From: Sphingopyxis witflariensis
Lineage (GTDB): Bacteria > Pseudomonadota > Alphaproteobacteria > Sphingomonadales > Sphingomonadaceae
Reading direction: 5' to 3'
Assembly: GCF_002205635.1 (NCBI RefSeq)
Contig: NZ_NISJ01000001.1
Span: 124,001-188,000, forward strand
Length of the DNA stretch: 64,000 bases
The position numbers and the translations under genes were made by a program. This document shows, piece by piece, positions 17,582 to 25,879 of the stretch. The notes beneath the pieces were generated by a model. The model made no database searches. It saw only the letters and a program-made list of their open reading frames with translations, and was not told the origin of the DNA. Position 1 is the first letter of the stretch. The number at the start of each line of letters is the position of its first letter.

Positions 17582-18595
17582 TCAGCGCTTGCGCCACTTG
17601 GTCCACAAATGACGCGCAAGCATGACGGGCGGCATGCGCAGCCAGTGCGAGCGGATGTAGAAGGCCTGTTGAAGCGCGAAATGCGTCGCGCGGCCCCAGT
17701 CGTCGCGGGCGAGCAGGCGGCGGCGGAACCATATATCGGTCGGGTCGTGCCGGTCCCAGTCGGCGGGTAACCTCGCGCCGTAAATGTCGCGCGCAAGGCG
17801 CGCCGCGCGATGCACCGCAGCGCCCAGCCCGTGCATCGCGGCGCGGCGGCCGAGCACGGTCCAGAACCCCGGATCGGCGGCGGAAAAATCACGCGTCAGG
17901 CAATGAAAATCCCACAGGTTACGCAGCCCCCCCTGCAAATCGCCATCGGCGATCAGATGCGCTGCACAGTGACATACCATATCGGCGGGGTTGAGGACCC
18001 GGAAGCCTCCCGGCGTCTTGATCGCGTCACCGACCAGCGCGAGCGCGTCGGGGGTGACGCGGTGCGTGCGCGGCAGGATCGTGTGGTGCACATCGATCAT
18101 CCGGTCCCGGCTCGCATGGATCAGCGGCGGCAACTCGTGCATATGGTCGCGATAATAAGCGTCGTCATAGGCGTCCTGCTTCACCCATTCCCACCCATCG
18201 AGCAGCGCCAGATTTTCGGCGCGACCGATATCGTGCCAAGGCACCAAAATGTCGAGGTCGCCGATCTGACGTCCCGCTGCGCAGGATAGCTCGGCGGCGG
18301 CATAGGCGGTGCCCTTGAGCAGCACGAACTCGACCCCCGCCGGATCAAGCGAGCGCCGCGCCATTTCGGCCTCCCATATAGCCTGCGCCGTCGCGACCTT
18401 CGCGGCGGCACGCTGGTCGGCGAAGAGGGCCGCGACATGCGGCGGCAGGTCGGTGGCTTCGAGATGGCATGCCAGCGTCGCGAGCATCGCCTCGGCGCGC
18501 GCGATGCCGATGACGCCATCCCAGTCGCCGGGACCAAGCGACGCGGGATCGCGGCGTTCGGCGAGGAGGTCGATCAAGGTTTGGACCGCGCTCAC
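17582..18595 (-). CDS. Nucleotidyltransferase of the HprK-like/PqqD cassette
   Basis: A 337-residue protein of the uncharacterised nucleotidyltransferase family (NTP_transf_5 type). The core reads LLKGTAYAAAEL then RQIGDLDILV, where the D-x-D pair would bind metal and nucleotide, followed by a helical region with conserved HHTIL and ADMVCHCAAHL. The GTG start overlaps the kinase stop by 4 nt (GTGA). It is the last gene of the MarR-PqqD-kinase-transferase operon. Related enzymes occur in some lasso-peptide tailoring clusters, but no precursor, protease or cyclase is seen here. Confidence 0.8.
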   Translation of the reverse strand: MSAVQTLIDLLAERRDPASLGPGDWDGVIGIARAEAMLATLACHLEATDLPPHVAALFADQRAAAKVATAQAIWEAEMARRSLDPAGVEFVLLKGTAYAAAELSCAAGRQIGDLDILVPWHDIGRAENLALLDGWEWVKQDAYDDAYYRDHMHELPPLIHASRDRMIDVHHTILPRTHRVTPDALALVGDAIKTPGGFRVLNPADMVCHCAAHLIADGDLQGGLRNLWDFHCLTRDFSAADPGFWTVLGRRAAMHGLGAAVHRAARLARDIYGARLPADWDRHDPTDIWFRRRLLARDDWGRATHFALQQAFYIRSHWLRMPPVMLARHLWTKWRKR

Positions 18596-19458
18596 TTTAC
18601 CGCCTCGGCCCAAAGCTGTTCGACCAGCGCAATTCCCGTGGCGCTGTCGGGATAGCTGATGCCGAACGACGGGGTTTCGCGGACGAGCCGGGTCAGCGCG
18701 GCAAAGCCAGCCTCGCCCAACGCGACATAGTTGGTCGAGGCTTCGGTCAGCCGGACGAAGGCCTCGCCCTCGCCCATCCGCTCGACCGCGACGTCACCGC
18801 CGAAGCGCGGGAAGAGCAGCAGTGCGGGGCGTGCGGGTTTATGCATGCAGGCGATGGCGTCGGCGCGTGGGATCAGGTGGCGGATATCGCCCTTGGGAGT
18901 CGCGGCGAGCAGCGGACCGAGCCGCGCCGGATCGACGCGCGCGGCAACCTCGGCGATCGCTTCGTTCTTCAAGCTGATAGCACGCGGGAAAGCGAGCGCG
19001 TCGCCGCTGGCGGGATCGATCAGCGTGAATTCGTCGCCCATCAATCGCCAGTCGCGCTCACCCAGCAGCGCCGCGAGGGTCGACTTGCCCGACCCCGATT
19101 CGCCCGACATCAACAAAGCGCGGCCATCCCTTGCCACCGCGCTCGCGTGAAGCAGCATGTGCCGCCGCCAGCCGAGCGCGACCTGCAAATTCATCGCCAT
19201 TTCGGCGGCGAGCAACCCCATCGACAGCGGCAATGGCAGCGCGTCGGGAACGACAAAATCGCCACCGATATGCACCGAGGGGCGCAGCCAGCGCCGCCAT
19301 GGCCGCGCCGCAAACAGCCGTACCGTTGCGTCGGCGGAGCGCGTGTCGTCCTGCGGATAGCCGGCATAGAGATGACCCAGCGCCGCGATCGGCCCTGCCC
19401 AATCGCTGCCAATGCGAAACTGGACGGGGCCGACGGCGATGCGCGTGCTGTGCTTCAC
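18592..19458 (-). CDS. HprK-related kinase A
   Basis: A 288-residue relative of HPr serine kinase. The P-loop GESGSGKST is at about 119-127 and GDEFTLID follows at 141-148; the histidine before the P-loop (LLHASAVA) is also typical. True HprK has an amino-terminal domain and regulates the phosphotransferase system; this protein lacks that layout and belongs to the HPr-rel-A group found beside PqqD-like proteins. Expected chemistry is phosphorylation of a serine in a protein or peptide. Its GTG start overlaps the PqqD-like stop by 4 nt. Confidence 0.85.
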   Translation of the reverse strand: MKHSTRIAVGPVQFRIGSDWAGPIAALGHLYAGYPQDDTRSADATVRLFAARPWRRWLRPSVHIGGDFVVPDALPLPLSMGLLAAEMAMNLQVALGWRRHMLLHASAVARDGRALLMSGESGSGKSTLAALLGERDWRLMGDEFTLIDPASGDALAFPRAISLKNEAIAEVAARVDPARLGPLLAATPKGDIRHLIPRADAIACMHKPARPALLLFPRFGGDVAVERMGEGEAFVRLTEASTNYVALGEAGFAALTRLVRETPSFGISYPDSATGIALVEQLWAEAVK

Positions 19459-19736
19459 GCCCGTTCCACCAGTCCCATCGCGGCAAGTTCGCCCAACCGT
19501 TCGGCGATGATCGCGCGGGTGTCGCCTTCGCCGTCGAGATCGAAGACGGCGGCCAAGCGTGCAGTCAACGCGGTGGCATCGCACGGAACATCGTCCATCG
19601 CGTTCAGCATTTCAGGCATCGGCGACACGACCAGATGCGTTTGCATCGACCGGCGGTCGAAAATGGCGGTGAGTTCGCCCAATGGCTCGGCGCGCAGCGC
19701 ACCCGGCGGCGCGGCGCGATAGGCCCGATCAGGCAT
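19455..19736 (-). CDS. PqqD-like peptide chaperone of the HPr-rel-A system
   Basis: A 93-residue PqqD-fold protein. PqqD domains bind the leader of ribosomal peptides and hand them to modifying enzymes. The sequence shows a central FDRRSMQTHLV beta segment, a small acidic linker and a carboxy-terminal winged-helix half (ERLGELAAMGLVERA). It overlaps the MarR gene by 8 nt and the kinase gene by 4 nt. This suggests the partners act on a peptide or protein substrate encoded elsewhere. Confidence 0.78.
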   Translation of the reverse strand: MPDRAYRAAPPGALRAEPLGELTAIFDRRSMQTHLVVSPMPEMLNAMDDVPCDATALTARLAAVFDLDGEGDTRAIIAERLGELAAMGLVERA

Positions 19737-20175
19737 AATTTTCGGCGGCGGCGGTCAGCTTTGCGAGAATGGCGAGCAGCGTTGCGCGTTCAGCGGCGCT
19801 CAATTTGGCTTCAAGCTGGGCCTCGCTCGCCAGCGCGGCCGGAACGATCGCGTCATAGAGCGAGCGGCCGGTTTCGGTGAGTTCGAGATGGTGCGAACGC
19901 CCGTCGGCCTCATGCGCCTGCCGCGCGATGAGTTGCCGGTCGGCGAGCGCTTTTGCCGCGCGATTGACCGTCACCTTGTCCATGCGGGTCGCGGCGACCA
20001 GTTCCCGCTGGGTCAGCGGCCGCCCCTCGCCAAGCACCGCCATCAGCCGCCATTCGGGAATTTTGAGCCCGAAACGATTCTGATATTCGGCCGCGATCCG
20101 TTCCGACAGCGCGTTCGACGCAATCGACAGACGATAGGGCAGGAAATTGTCGAGGTTCAGTTTCTTGGCGGCCAT
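19729..20175 (-). CDS. MarR family regulator
   Basis: A 148-residue winged helix-turn-helix protein. The DNA-binding part (LTQRELVAATRMDKVTVNRAAKALADR) and the beta wing with LTETGRSLYD are clear, so it should repress as a dimer and respond to a small ligand. Because its stop overlaps the PqqD-like gene by 8 nt, it is the first gene of the four-gene operon and probably controls it. An AAGGAAG ribosome site precedes the ATG. Confidence 0.88.
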   Translation of the reverse strand: MAAKKLNLDNFLPYRLSIASNALSERIAAEYQNRFGLKIPEWRLMAVLGEGRPLTQRELVAATRMDKVTVNRAAKALADRQLIARQAHEADGRSHHLELTETGRSLYDAIVPAALASEAQLEAKLSAAERATLLAILAKLTAAAENYA

Positions 20176-20230
20176 GGCTCTTCCTTATCGCGAAACCGCC
20201 GTCTGTGAAGCCGGGTGCGAGATAAAATCC

Positions 20231-20304
20231 GTCATTGCGAGCGAAGCGAAGCAATCCAGGGCGGTCTATTCCACCCTAGATTGCTTCGCTTTGCTCGCAA
20301 TGAC
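20231..20304. repeat. Palindromic intergenic repeat family R1, copy B
   Basis: Inverted repeat with arms GTCATTGCGAGCGAAGCGAAG and its near complement. It lies 16 nt after the TonB receptor stop and 55 nt before the MarR start. Same family as 5669-5749 and 33596-33676. Confidence 0.88.
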
Positions 20305-20320
20305 GAAAACATGAATCGGC

Positions 20321-22360
20321 TCAGAACGACAAACGCGCGCCGATCCACAAGGTCCGCGGAGTTGCGCGTTCGACGATGCCCGATGACGAGATGGCGGCGG
20401 GAACCAGTTCGTCGAACAGATTTTCGCCGCGCGCCTCGATGCTGATCGCCTCGGCAAGCTGCCACGACAGGCCCGCATCCAACGTCAGCGCGTCGCCGAG
20501 TTGCTGCATGCCCAGATCATCCTCATTCTGCTTGCCGACATAACGCAGTGTCGCAAAGCCGCCGAGCGGGCCGCTGGCGTTGCTGCGCAGCGACACGCTG
20601 CCGCCATGTTTGGAAATCTGCGCCGGGCGGCGGCCGTCGAGCGCAAGAGCAGCGCCCGAGGCATCGACCCGGGCGTCGGTGAAGGCATAGGTTGCACGCA
20701 GGGTCAGCGGGCCGATCGGCTGTTCGGCGCTGAATTCGATGCCTTTGCTGTCGATCGCACCCAGATTCTGCCGCTGGTTGAGGTTCGGCGCGAGGGTCAC
20801 ATTGGCGATGGCGTTCGTCAGATGGTTGGCGAAGATCGTCGCCGACAATTTCGTATCGCCATTGTTCCAGTCGACGCCGACCTCACCGCCCCACAGGCGT
20901 TCGGGTTTAAGCATCTCGTTCGCCAGCGTGGTTTCGGCGCCGACGCGGAAGGGGCGATAAAGTTCATTGAGCGTCGGCAGGCGCCAGCCGCGATAGGCGG
21001 CGGCGCGAAGCGAGAGGCTGTCCGACGTCCAGCGAATCCCGGCGCGGCCGCTGCCTTCCCAGCCCTGCCGCGCGTTGAAGCGAAGGTCGGTGATGGTGCT
21101 GCCGCCGATATTGCGTTCATTCCGAAAGCCTTCACCCAGCCACCAGCGATCGACGCGGCCACTGAGCGTCCAGAGGAAGCCGTCATAACGGTCGCCCGAG
21201 GCCCATTCGGCGAAGGCGCCCACAGTGTCGCTGCTGCCGCCCGCGATCCGGTGGCGGCCCGGGACCAGCCCGGCGAAGAAATAATCCTCCTCGGTCTGCC
21301 CCGTCGTGCGCCGCCAGTCGGCACCGAGGCGCAGCGGGGTGTCGCCGTCAATCTCCGGGCGGATTTCGAAACGTGCGCCGAGGCCGGTCGCGGGAACCTC
21401 CTGATAGAGGGCGGGAGCGACGCTGTTGCGGTTCGCGGCAACGCTCGCGAAACTCGATTTGAAGTCGCGGACCTGTACATAAGCGAGCGCGAGCCACTGG
21501 GTTGCGCCTGTATGGACGAAACGCAGGCTGGCATCGACGCCGTCGGTCTGGCTGTCGGTGAAATCGACGCCGCGATCGCGCTTGTCGGAGAAGCCGCGCA
21601 GGCTGGCCTCGATGCGGCTGTTGTCGCCCGCGTCGAAGCGCAGACGCAGACCGAGGCCGCCCTGTTCATAGGATGCGGCGCGATCGACACTGCCGCGTTG
21701 GCCTTCAACGACGGGAATGAAGCCGTCGCCGCGGCTGTAGCGGCCATCGATCGCGACCTGTCCGCTACCGAGCCTTTCCCCAGCGGTCGCCAAAGCATCC
21801 CAGCTATTGCGGCTGCCATAAGCAAAGCTCGCTTCGGCTCCCTCGGTCATCGTCGAATAGAGACCGATGGTTCCGGCAAGCGCCCCAGCACCATCAACGC
21901 CGCTACCGCCGCCACGGGTGACAATGATCCCGCCGAGATTGATCGCATCATAGGCCGACCATGCGACCCAACCGCCGAAGGGGTCGGCTTGGGGCACGCC
22001 GTCGAGAGTCAGCAACGCGCGGCTCGATGCGTTGCCGCCGAGGCCGCGTAGCGTGACGCCCTGACTGGTGGGATGCGCCGAGCGACCGTCGGAACGGCGG
22101 AACTGGGCGATGCCCGCTTCGTCGCGGAGGCGGTTTTCGACACGCGCGCCGACGCCGGAGTCGATATCCGAAAGAATAGTACTGCCCTGTACGATGTCGC
22201 TGTCGGAGTGATACAACATGCCGCTGCCGTTAACTATGATCACGTCGAGGGGATAGGAGGCGGAAACGCAGGGGAGGTCTTGCCCATAATCTTCCTCTTC
22301 CTGCGCCATCGCCATCGTCGGCAGTGCCAACGCTGCGACCCCCGTCAGAAGGCGGATCAC
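20321..22360 (-). CDS. TonB-dependent outer-membrane receptor
   Basis: A 679-residue outer-membrane receptor. A signal peptide (ending TMAMAQ) is followed by a possible TonB box in DVIIVNGSG, a plug domain (VTLRGLGGNASSRALLTLDGV) and a 22-strand type barrel ending in the aromatic TLWIGARLSF. The start is a GTG at 22360 overlapping the isomerase stop by 4 nt, so it belongs to the beta-helix/cytochrome operon. The ligand is unknown; no iron-siderophore genes are adjacent, so import of an organic substrate is possible. Confidence 0.9.
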   Translation of the reverse strand: MIRLLTGVAALALPTMAMAQEEEDYGQDLPCVSASYPLDVIIVNGSGMLYHSDSDIVQGSTILSDIDSGVGARVENRLRDEAGIAQFRRSDGRSAHPTSQGVTLRGLGGNASSRALLTLDGVPQADPFGGWVAWSAYDAINLGGIIVTRGGGSGVDGAGALAGTIGLYSTMTEGAEASFAYGSRNSWDALATAGERLGSGQVAIDGRYSRGDGFIPVVEGQRGSVDRAASYEQGGLGLRLRFDAGDNSRIEASLRGFSDKRDRGVDFTDSQTDGVDASLRFVHTGATQWLALAYVQVRDFKSSFASVAANRNSVAPALYQEVPATGLGARFEIRPEIDGDTPLRLGADWRRTTGQTEEDYFFAGLVPGRHRIAGGSSDTVGAFAEWASGDRYDGFLWTLSGRVDRWWLGEGFRNERNIGGSTITDLRFNARQGWEGSGRAGIRWTSDSLSLRAAAYRGWRLPTLNELYRPFRVGAETTLANEMLKPERLWGGEVGVDWNNGDTKLSATIFANHLTNAIANVTLAPNLNQRQNLGAIDSKGIEFSAEQPIGPLTLRATYAFTDARVDASGAALALDGRRPAQISKHGGSVSLRSNASGPLGGFATLRYVGKQNEDDLGMQQLGDALTLDAGLSWQLAEAISIEARGENLFDELVPAAISSSGIVERATPRTLWIGARLSF

Positions 22361-22989
22361 GCGGGCTTGACCGCGTCGGGGTGGGCGTTGCGGAACGCGT
22401 CCAACTCCATGCACGCGGCGTCGATTTCGACGAGGCGCGGATAGGCGTCGAGCGGCACCTCGAATCGTCGCGCGTTGTACATTTGCGGGACGAGGCAGCA
22501 GTCGGCGATGCTGGGCGTGTCGCCGCCGAGGTAGCGCCTCTCACCCGCCATCGCCTCGAGCGCCTCGAACCCTTGAGCGATCCATGTCGCGATCCAGCGA
22601 TCCTTGGTCTGTTCGTTGAGCCCGAGATCGCGGGTCAGATATTTGAGGACGCGGAGATTGTTGAGCGGATGAATGTCGCTCGCGATCACCTGTGCCTGTG
22701 CAAGCGCGACCGCGCGCGGCATCGCTTCGTCGGGGATCAGTCGCGGTTCGGGATAGGCGCGGTCGATCCAGTCCATGATCGCCATGCTCTGGATGATCGG
22801 TTCGCCATCGACCACCAGCATCGGCACGAAACCCTGCGCATTTTGCGCGAGATAGGCGTCGCTCTTCTGCTCACCGGCGATCAGGCTGATTTCGACGCGT
22901 TCGAACTCAAGCCCTTTGAGCTGGAGCGCGATGCGGACGCGAAAGCTGGCCGAGGAGCGGAAATAGTCGTGGAGAACGAGTTTGGTCAT
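22357..22989 (-). CDS. maiA: Maleylacetoacetate isomerase (zeta-class GST)
   Basis: A 210-residue glutathione transferase fold. The signature YFRSSASFRVRIALQLKG matches zeta-class isomerases except that the usual SSC is SSA; many bacterial members also lack the cysteine. DIHPLNNLRVL is the other strong mark. The enzyme isomerises maleylacetoacetate in tyrosine and homogentisate breakdown, but no fumarylacetoacetase or homogentisate dioxygenase is nearby. It lies between a cytochrome gene (5 nt) and the TonB receptor (4-nt overlap), so its role here may differ. Confidence 0.85.
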   Translation of the reverse strand: MTKLVLHDYFRSSASFRVRIALQLKGLEFERVEISLIAGEQKSDAYLAQNAQGFVPMLVVDGEPIIQSMAIMDWIDRAYPEPRLIPDEAMPRAVALAQAQVIASDIHPLNNLRVLKYLTRDLGLNEQTKDRWIATWIAQGFEALEAMAGERRYLGGDTPSIADCCLVPQMYNARRFEVPLDAYPRLVEIDAACMELDAFRNAHPDAVKPA

Positions 22990-22994
22990 GGCGG

Positions 22995-24014
22995 CTAGTC
23001 ATGCGACGCTTTCGGCATCTCCGCAATCCATTGCCGCAGCAAAGCCGCGCCTTCCTTGTGCACCGTCGACCGCCCCACCTCGGGCATCGCGATGCCGGGG
23101 TCGAGGCTTTCCATGCGATAGATCAGGAAGCTGTGGTCGGGGTCGCCCGGCGCGATGGCGAAATCCATTCCGCCGCTGCCACGCCCCGCCGCGGTCGGGC
23201 GCTTGCCGATACCGTAATTGACCCCGGCGGGATCGTCAGTCCAGCGCAGGAACAGCCCGCTGTTCGACGCACTGCCCGCCGGATTGTGGCAATGCGCGCA
23301 ATTGACGTCGAGATAGGCGCGCGCGCGCTCGGCAACAGTGCCGCTTTTGGGGTCATCCCAGCGCGGCATGACGGGCTTCAGCGCCGCGGGGTCGGCGAAA
23401 TATCGACTGGCGAAATTCGTCGGCAGTATGAAGTTGCGCGCCTTGGGACCGATCGGTTCGATCACCCCGCTCTTGCTGTGACATTCCTTGCACTGATTCT
23501 TGTTGGGCACCCCATAACGGATGCTGTGCGCCTGCCCGTCAGGGCTTTTGAAGCTCACCGGCACACGTCGGCCCGCCACGGCCAGCGTCGCATCCTTGCC
23601 GTCGGCGTCCCAGATATAGGGCAGCGCCAGCCAGCCGTCGGCGCGGTGGATCAGCAGCCGCGTTTCGACGGGATGGCCGCCATTGAAATCGGGCCAGCCA
23701 AAGCTTTTGACGATGACCGTCCCGACCGGAAATTCGATCGTGCCGTCGGCAGCGACACTTGCCTTCTTGCCCGCCGGGACCCACAGCAGGCGGTGTTTAT
23801 CGGCATAGTCGCTGAACAATGGCGTGTTCAGCGTATAGGGCGCCAGCATTTCGAGCGGCTGTGCCGATTCCGGCTGGAACAGCGCGAATTCCGACAATTT
23901 GGCAGGCATCGCCGTCCCGTCGATCACCGCCTGATTGGGTGCGGGAACCGGGACGGCGACGACACCGCTGGCGCACAGCATCGCCGCGGCAAGGGCTGCG
24001 GCCATGCGCTTCAC
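22995..24014 (-). CDS. SO2930 family dihaem c-type cytochrome
   Basis: A 339-residue exported protein with a signal peptide and two haem attachment sites, CKECH and CAHCH. The amino-terminal half contains FSDYADKHRLLWVPAGKK and FPVGTVIVKSF, which identify the SO2930/HNE_0200 family of uncharacterised periplasmic proteins. Members occur together with the parallel beta-helix protein encoded just upstream. The GTG start overlaps that gene's stop by 4 nt. It should transfer electrons in the periplasm; partner and substrate are unknown. Confidence 0.88.
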   Translation of the reverse strand: MKRMAAALAAAMLCASGVVAVPVPAPNQAVIDGTAMPAKLSEFALFQPESAQPLEMLAPYTLNTPLFSDYADKHRLLWVPAGKKASVAADGTIEFPVGTVIVKSFGWPDFNGGHPVETRLLIHRADGWLALPYIWDADGKDATLAVAGRRVPVSFKSPDGQAHSIRYGVPNKNQCKECHSKSGVIEPIGPKARNFILPTNFASRYFADPAALKPVMPRWDDPKSGTVAERARAYLDVNCAHCHNPAGSASNSGLFLRWTDDPAGVNYGIGKRPTAAGRGSGGMDFAIAPGDPDHSFLIYRMESLDPGIAMPEVGRSTVHKEGAALLRQWIAEMPKASHD

Positions 24015-25225
24015 TGGACCTTGGCCTCCATCGCCGCGGGCAATGTCACGCCGGGCAAGGCCGCCGGGGCGGTGCCCTTGAGATCGACGCGGCTGGGCTT
24101 CGCGGCACTCTGCGGCATTTTGAGGTCGGGCAGGTTGAGCGACATCACACCGACATCCTCATTCACCACCGCATCGCCGGTGCCGTCCCACAGGATCGGC
24201 GGGATCGAGCCGCCCATCGCCTTCGCCATTTCAGCGCCGCCGGGGAAGGCCGGAGCAAAGCCCGCCCTGCCATGCTGGTTGTCGCGCACGACGATCGCGC
24301 GCGGCAGCGGCTGATATTTCGCGTCGGTATAGGCATAGCGATAACCGACGATCGATATGTTCGACGTGCCGTTCTGGTCGAACAGATTGTCGAAAATCTC
24401 GACATTGCGGTTGGCCATTACGAGGACGCCGGTGCCAGCGGGGACGCTCGCGACGATATTGCCCTTCGGTGCGAAGTTCGGTGTGCTGTTGTCGCGCACG
24501 TCATTGTCGAACACGCGGACATTGTGGCCGCCCTGCATGGGCAGGCTGGGCAGGTCGAAGACAAGGATGCCGCCGGTGTTCTTCGTCGCGATATTGTCGT
24601 GAACATCGGCGTCATAGCTGTTCTCGATCTCGATCCCCGCAACATTTTCGATCGCGGTCGAATCGCGGACAATGATGTTCTTCGACTGGCCGACATAAAT
24701 GCCGGCGTCGGACGCACCGCGCACGAAGACGCTGTCGATCAGCACATCGGTGCTTTCGACGGGGTAGATGCCATAGGCGCCGTTCGTTTCCTTCGGCCCC
24801 GCGGTCCATTCGACGCGCACCTGATGATAGACGATACGGTCGGCGCCCTTTGACTTGATGCCGTCGCCCTTGGTGTTGAGCACCGCGAAATCGGTGAGGA
24901 ATACATCGTCGGAGGTGACGAGAAGCCCCTCGCCTGCCCCCTGCTGGCCCGAGAAATCGAGGATCGAACCGTCGAGCCCCGCCCCGGCGCCGCGCAAAGT
25001 GACATTGGCGACGTCGAGCGAAAGGCCGTCGGTCAGCTTCCATGTCCCGGCGCCGAGTTGGACGACATCGCCCGGTTCGGCGAGGATCAGTGCCTCTTGC
25101 AGCTTTTCATTGGCGTCAGGCGTTGTCGCACTGACGCTGATGGTCTTGGCGGTCGCGGGCGCTGCCGCAAGCATCGCCACGGCCAGGGACAGGCAGGCCG
25201 CGCGCGGCACGTCATAGAATCGCAT
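24011..25225 (-). CDS. Exported parallel beta-helix protein
   Basis: A 404-residue exported protein with signal peptide (ending APATAKTI). The mature chain is a run of short repeats with N, D and V periodicity (for example NVTLRGAG, IIVRDSTAIENVAGIEIE, VFDNDVRDN) typical of right-handed parallel beta-helices that bind or cut carbohydrates. It belongs to the family that co-occurs with SO2930-type cytochromes. ATG 25225 has GGAGAG 5 nt upstream. First gene of the four-gene operon. Enzymatic activity is not evident. Confidence 0.82.
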   Translation of the reverse strand: MRFYDVPRAACLSLAVAMLAAAPATAKTISVSATTPDANEKLQEALILAEPGDVVQLGAGTWKLTDGLSLDVANVTLRGAGAGLDGSILDFSGQQGAGEGLLVTSDDVFLTDFAVLNTKGDGIKSKGADRIVYHQVRVEWTAGPKETNGAYGIYPVESTDVLIDSVFVRGASDAGIYVGQSKNIIVRDSTAIENVAGIEIENSYDADVHDNIATKNTGGILVFDLPSLPMQGGHNVRVFDNDVRDNSTPNFAPKGNIVASVPAGTGVLVMANRNVEIFDNLFDQNGTSNISIVGYRYAYTDAKYQPLPRAIVVRDNQHGRAGFAPAFPGGAEMAKAMGGSIPPILWDGTGDAVVNEDVGVMSLNLPDLKMPQSAAKPSRVDLKGTAPAALPGVTLPAAMEAKVQ

Positions 25226-25300
25226 GTATCTCTCCCATATTTTTGTCATACATGCGTCAAGACTGCACCGATGCCAAGCGCTCTGCTTACATTGGTGTAA
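25222..25300. promoter_or_regulatory. Divergent control region with two palindromes
   Basis: Between the beta-helix and DUF2147 genes are two perfect dyads: GCATGTAT (25222-25229) with ATACATGC (25249-25256), and TTACA-TTGG-TGTAA (25287-25300). The first covers the beta-helix gene start codon. A leftward TTGACG could be a -35 element, but no good -10 at proper spacing is seen. Confidence 0.45.
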
Positions 25301-25324
25301 ATAACAACAATAAGGAGCGGTTGC

Positions 25325-25741
25325 TTGGTTCATAAATTCGCATATATTTTGCTAGCTTTAGCTATCTTCCCTGCAAAGGCAATAGCCGCGCCCGCGCCGA
25401 TTACCGGACGCTGGGCGACCGATGACGGCAAGGCGATCATCGAGATCATGCCGTGCGGGGCCAAAGTGTGCGGCCGCGTCGTCCGCCTGCTGATCAAGGA
25501 GCCCCCCGGCGGCCAGCGCGACGAGCGCAACCCCGACAAGGCGAAGCGCACCCGCATGGTCGAAGGGTTGCAGATTTACTGGGACGTGGTGCCCGACGGC
25601 GCGGGCTGGAAAGGTCCCGGCTATAGCCCCGAGGACGGTCGCTATTACAAGGCGCACATGCGCGCCAACGGCAACAAATTGACGTTGAAGGGATGCGTGT
25701 CGGTCTTTTGCAAGACGATTACATGGACGCGGATGAAGTGA
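25325..25741 (+). CDS. DUF2147 periplasmic protein
   Basis: A 138-residue exported protein with a signal peptide (ending KAIAAPAP). The DUF2147 core is recognisable: GRWATDDGKAIIEIMPCG, LCGRVV-type turn (VCGRVVRL), then LQIYWDV and YSPEDGRYYKAHM with a closing lysine-rich strand. Function is unknown. The start is TTG with AAGGAGCGG 7 nt upstream, which decides it over other candidates. It is divergent from the beta-helix operon and may share its control region. Confidence 0.82.
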   Translation: MVHKFAYILLALAIFPAKAIAAPAPITGRWATDDGKAIIEIMPCGAKVCGRVVRLLIKEPPGGQRDERNPDKAKRTRMVEGLQIYWDVVPDGAGWKGPGYSPEDGRYYKAHMRANGNKLTLKGCVSVFCKTITWTRMK

Positions 25742-25748
25742 GCGACAC

Positions 25749-25871
25749 CCCCTCCCGCTTGCGGGAGGGGTGGGGCGAGCAAAGCGAGCTTCTGCGGTTG
25801 CGGAGGCCCACCCCGCTGCGACTAGCGAACAAGTTCGCAAGTCTCGCTACCCCTCCCGTGAACGGGAGGGG
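25749..25871. repeat. Paired hairpin repeat (CCCCTCCCG type)
   Basis: Two GC-rich hairpins, CCCCTCCCGC-TT-GCGGGAGGGG (25749-25770) and CCCCTCCCGT..ACGGGAGGGG (25850-25871), enclose about 80 bp that is itself partly palindromic. It lies 7 nt after the DUF2147 stop and 8 nt after the racemase-like stop, so it may end both convergent transcripts. Confidence 0.8.
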
Positions 25872-25879
25872 TTACAGGC

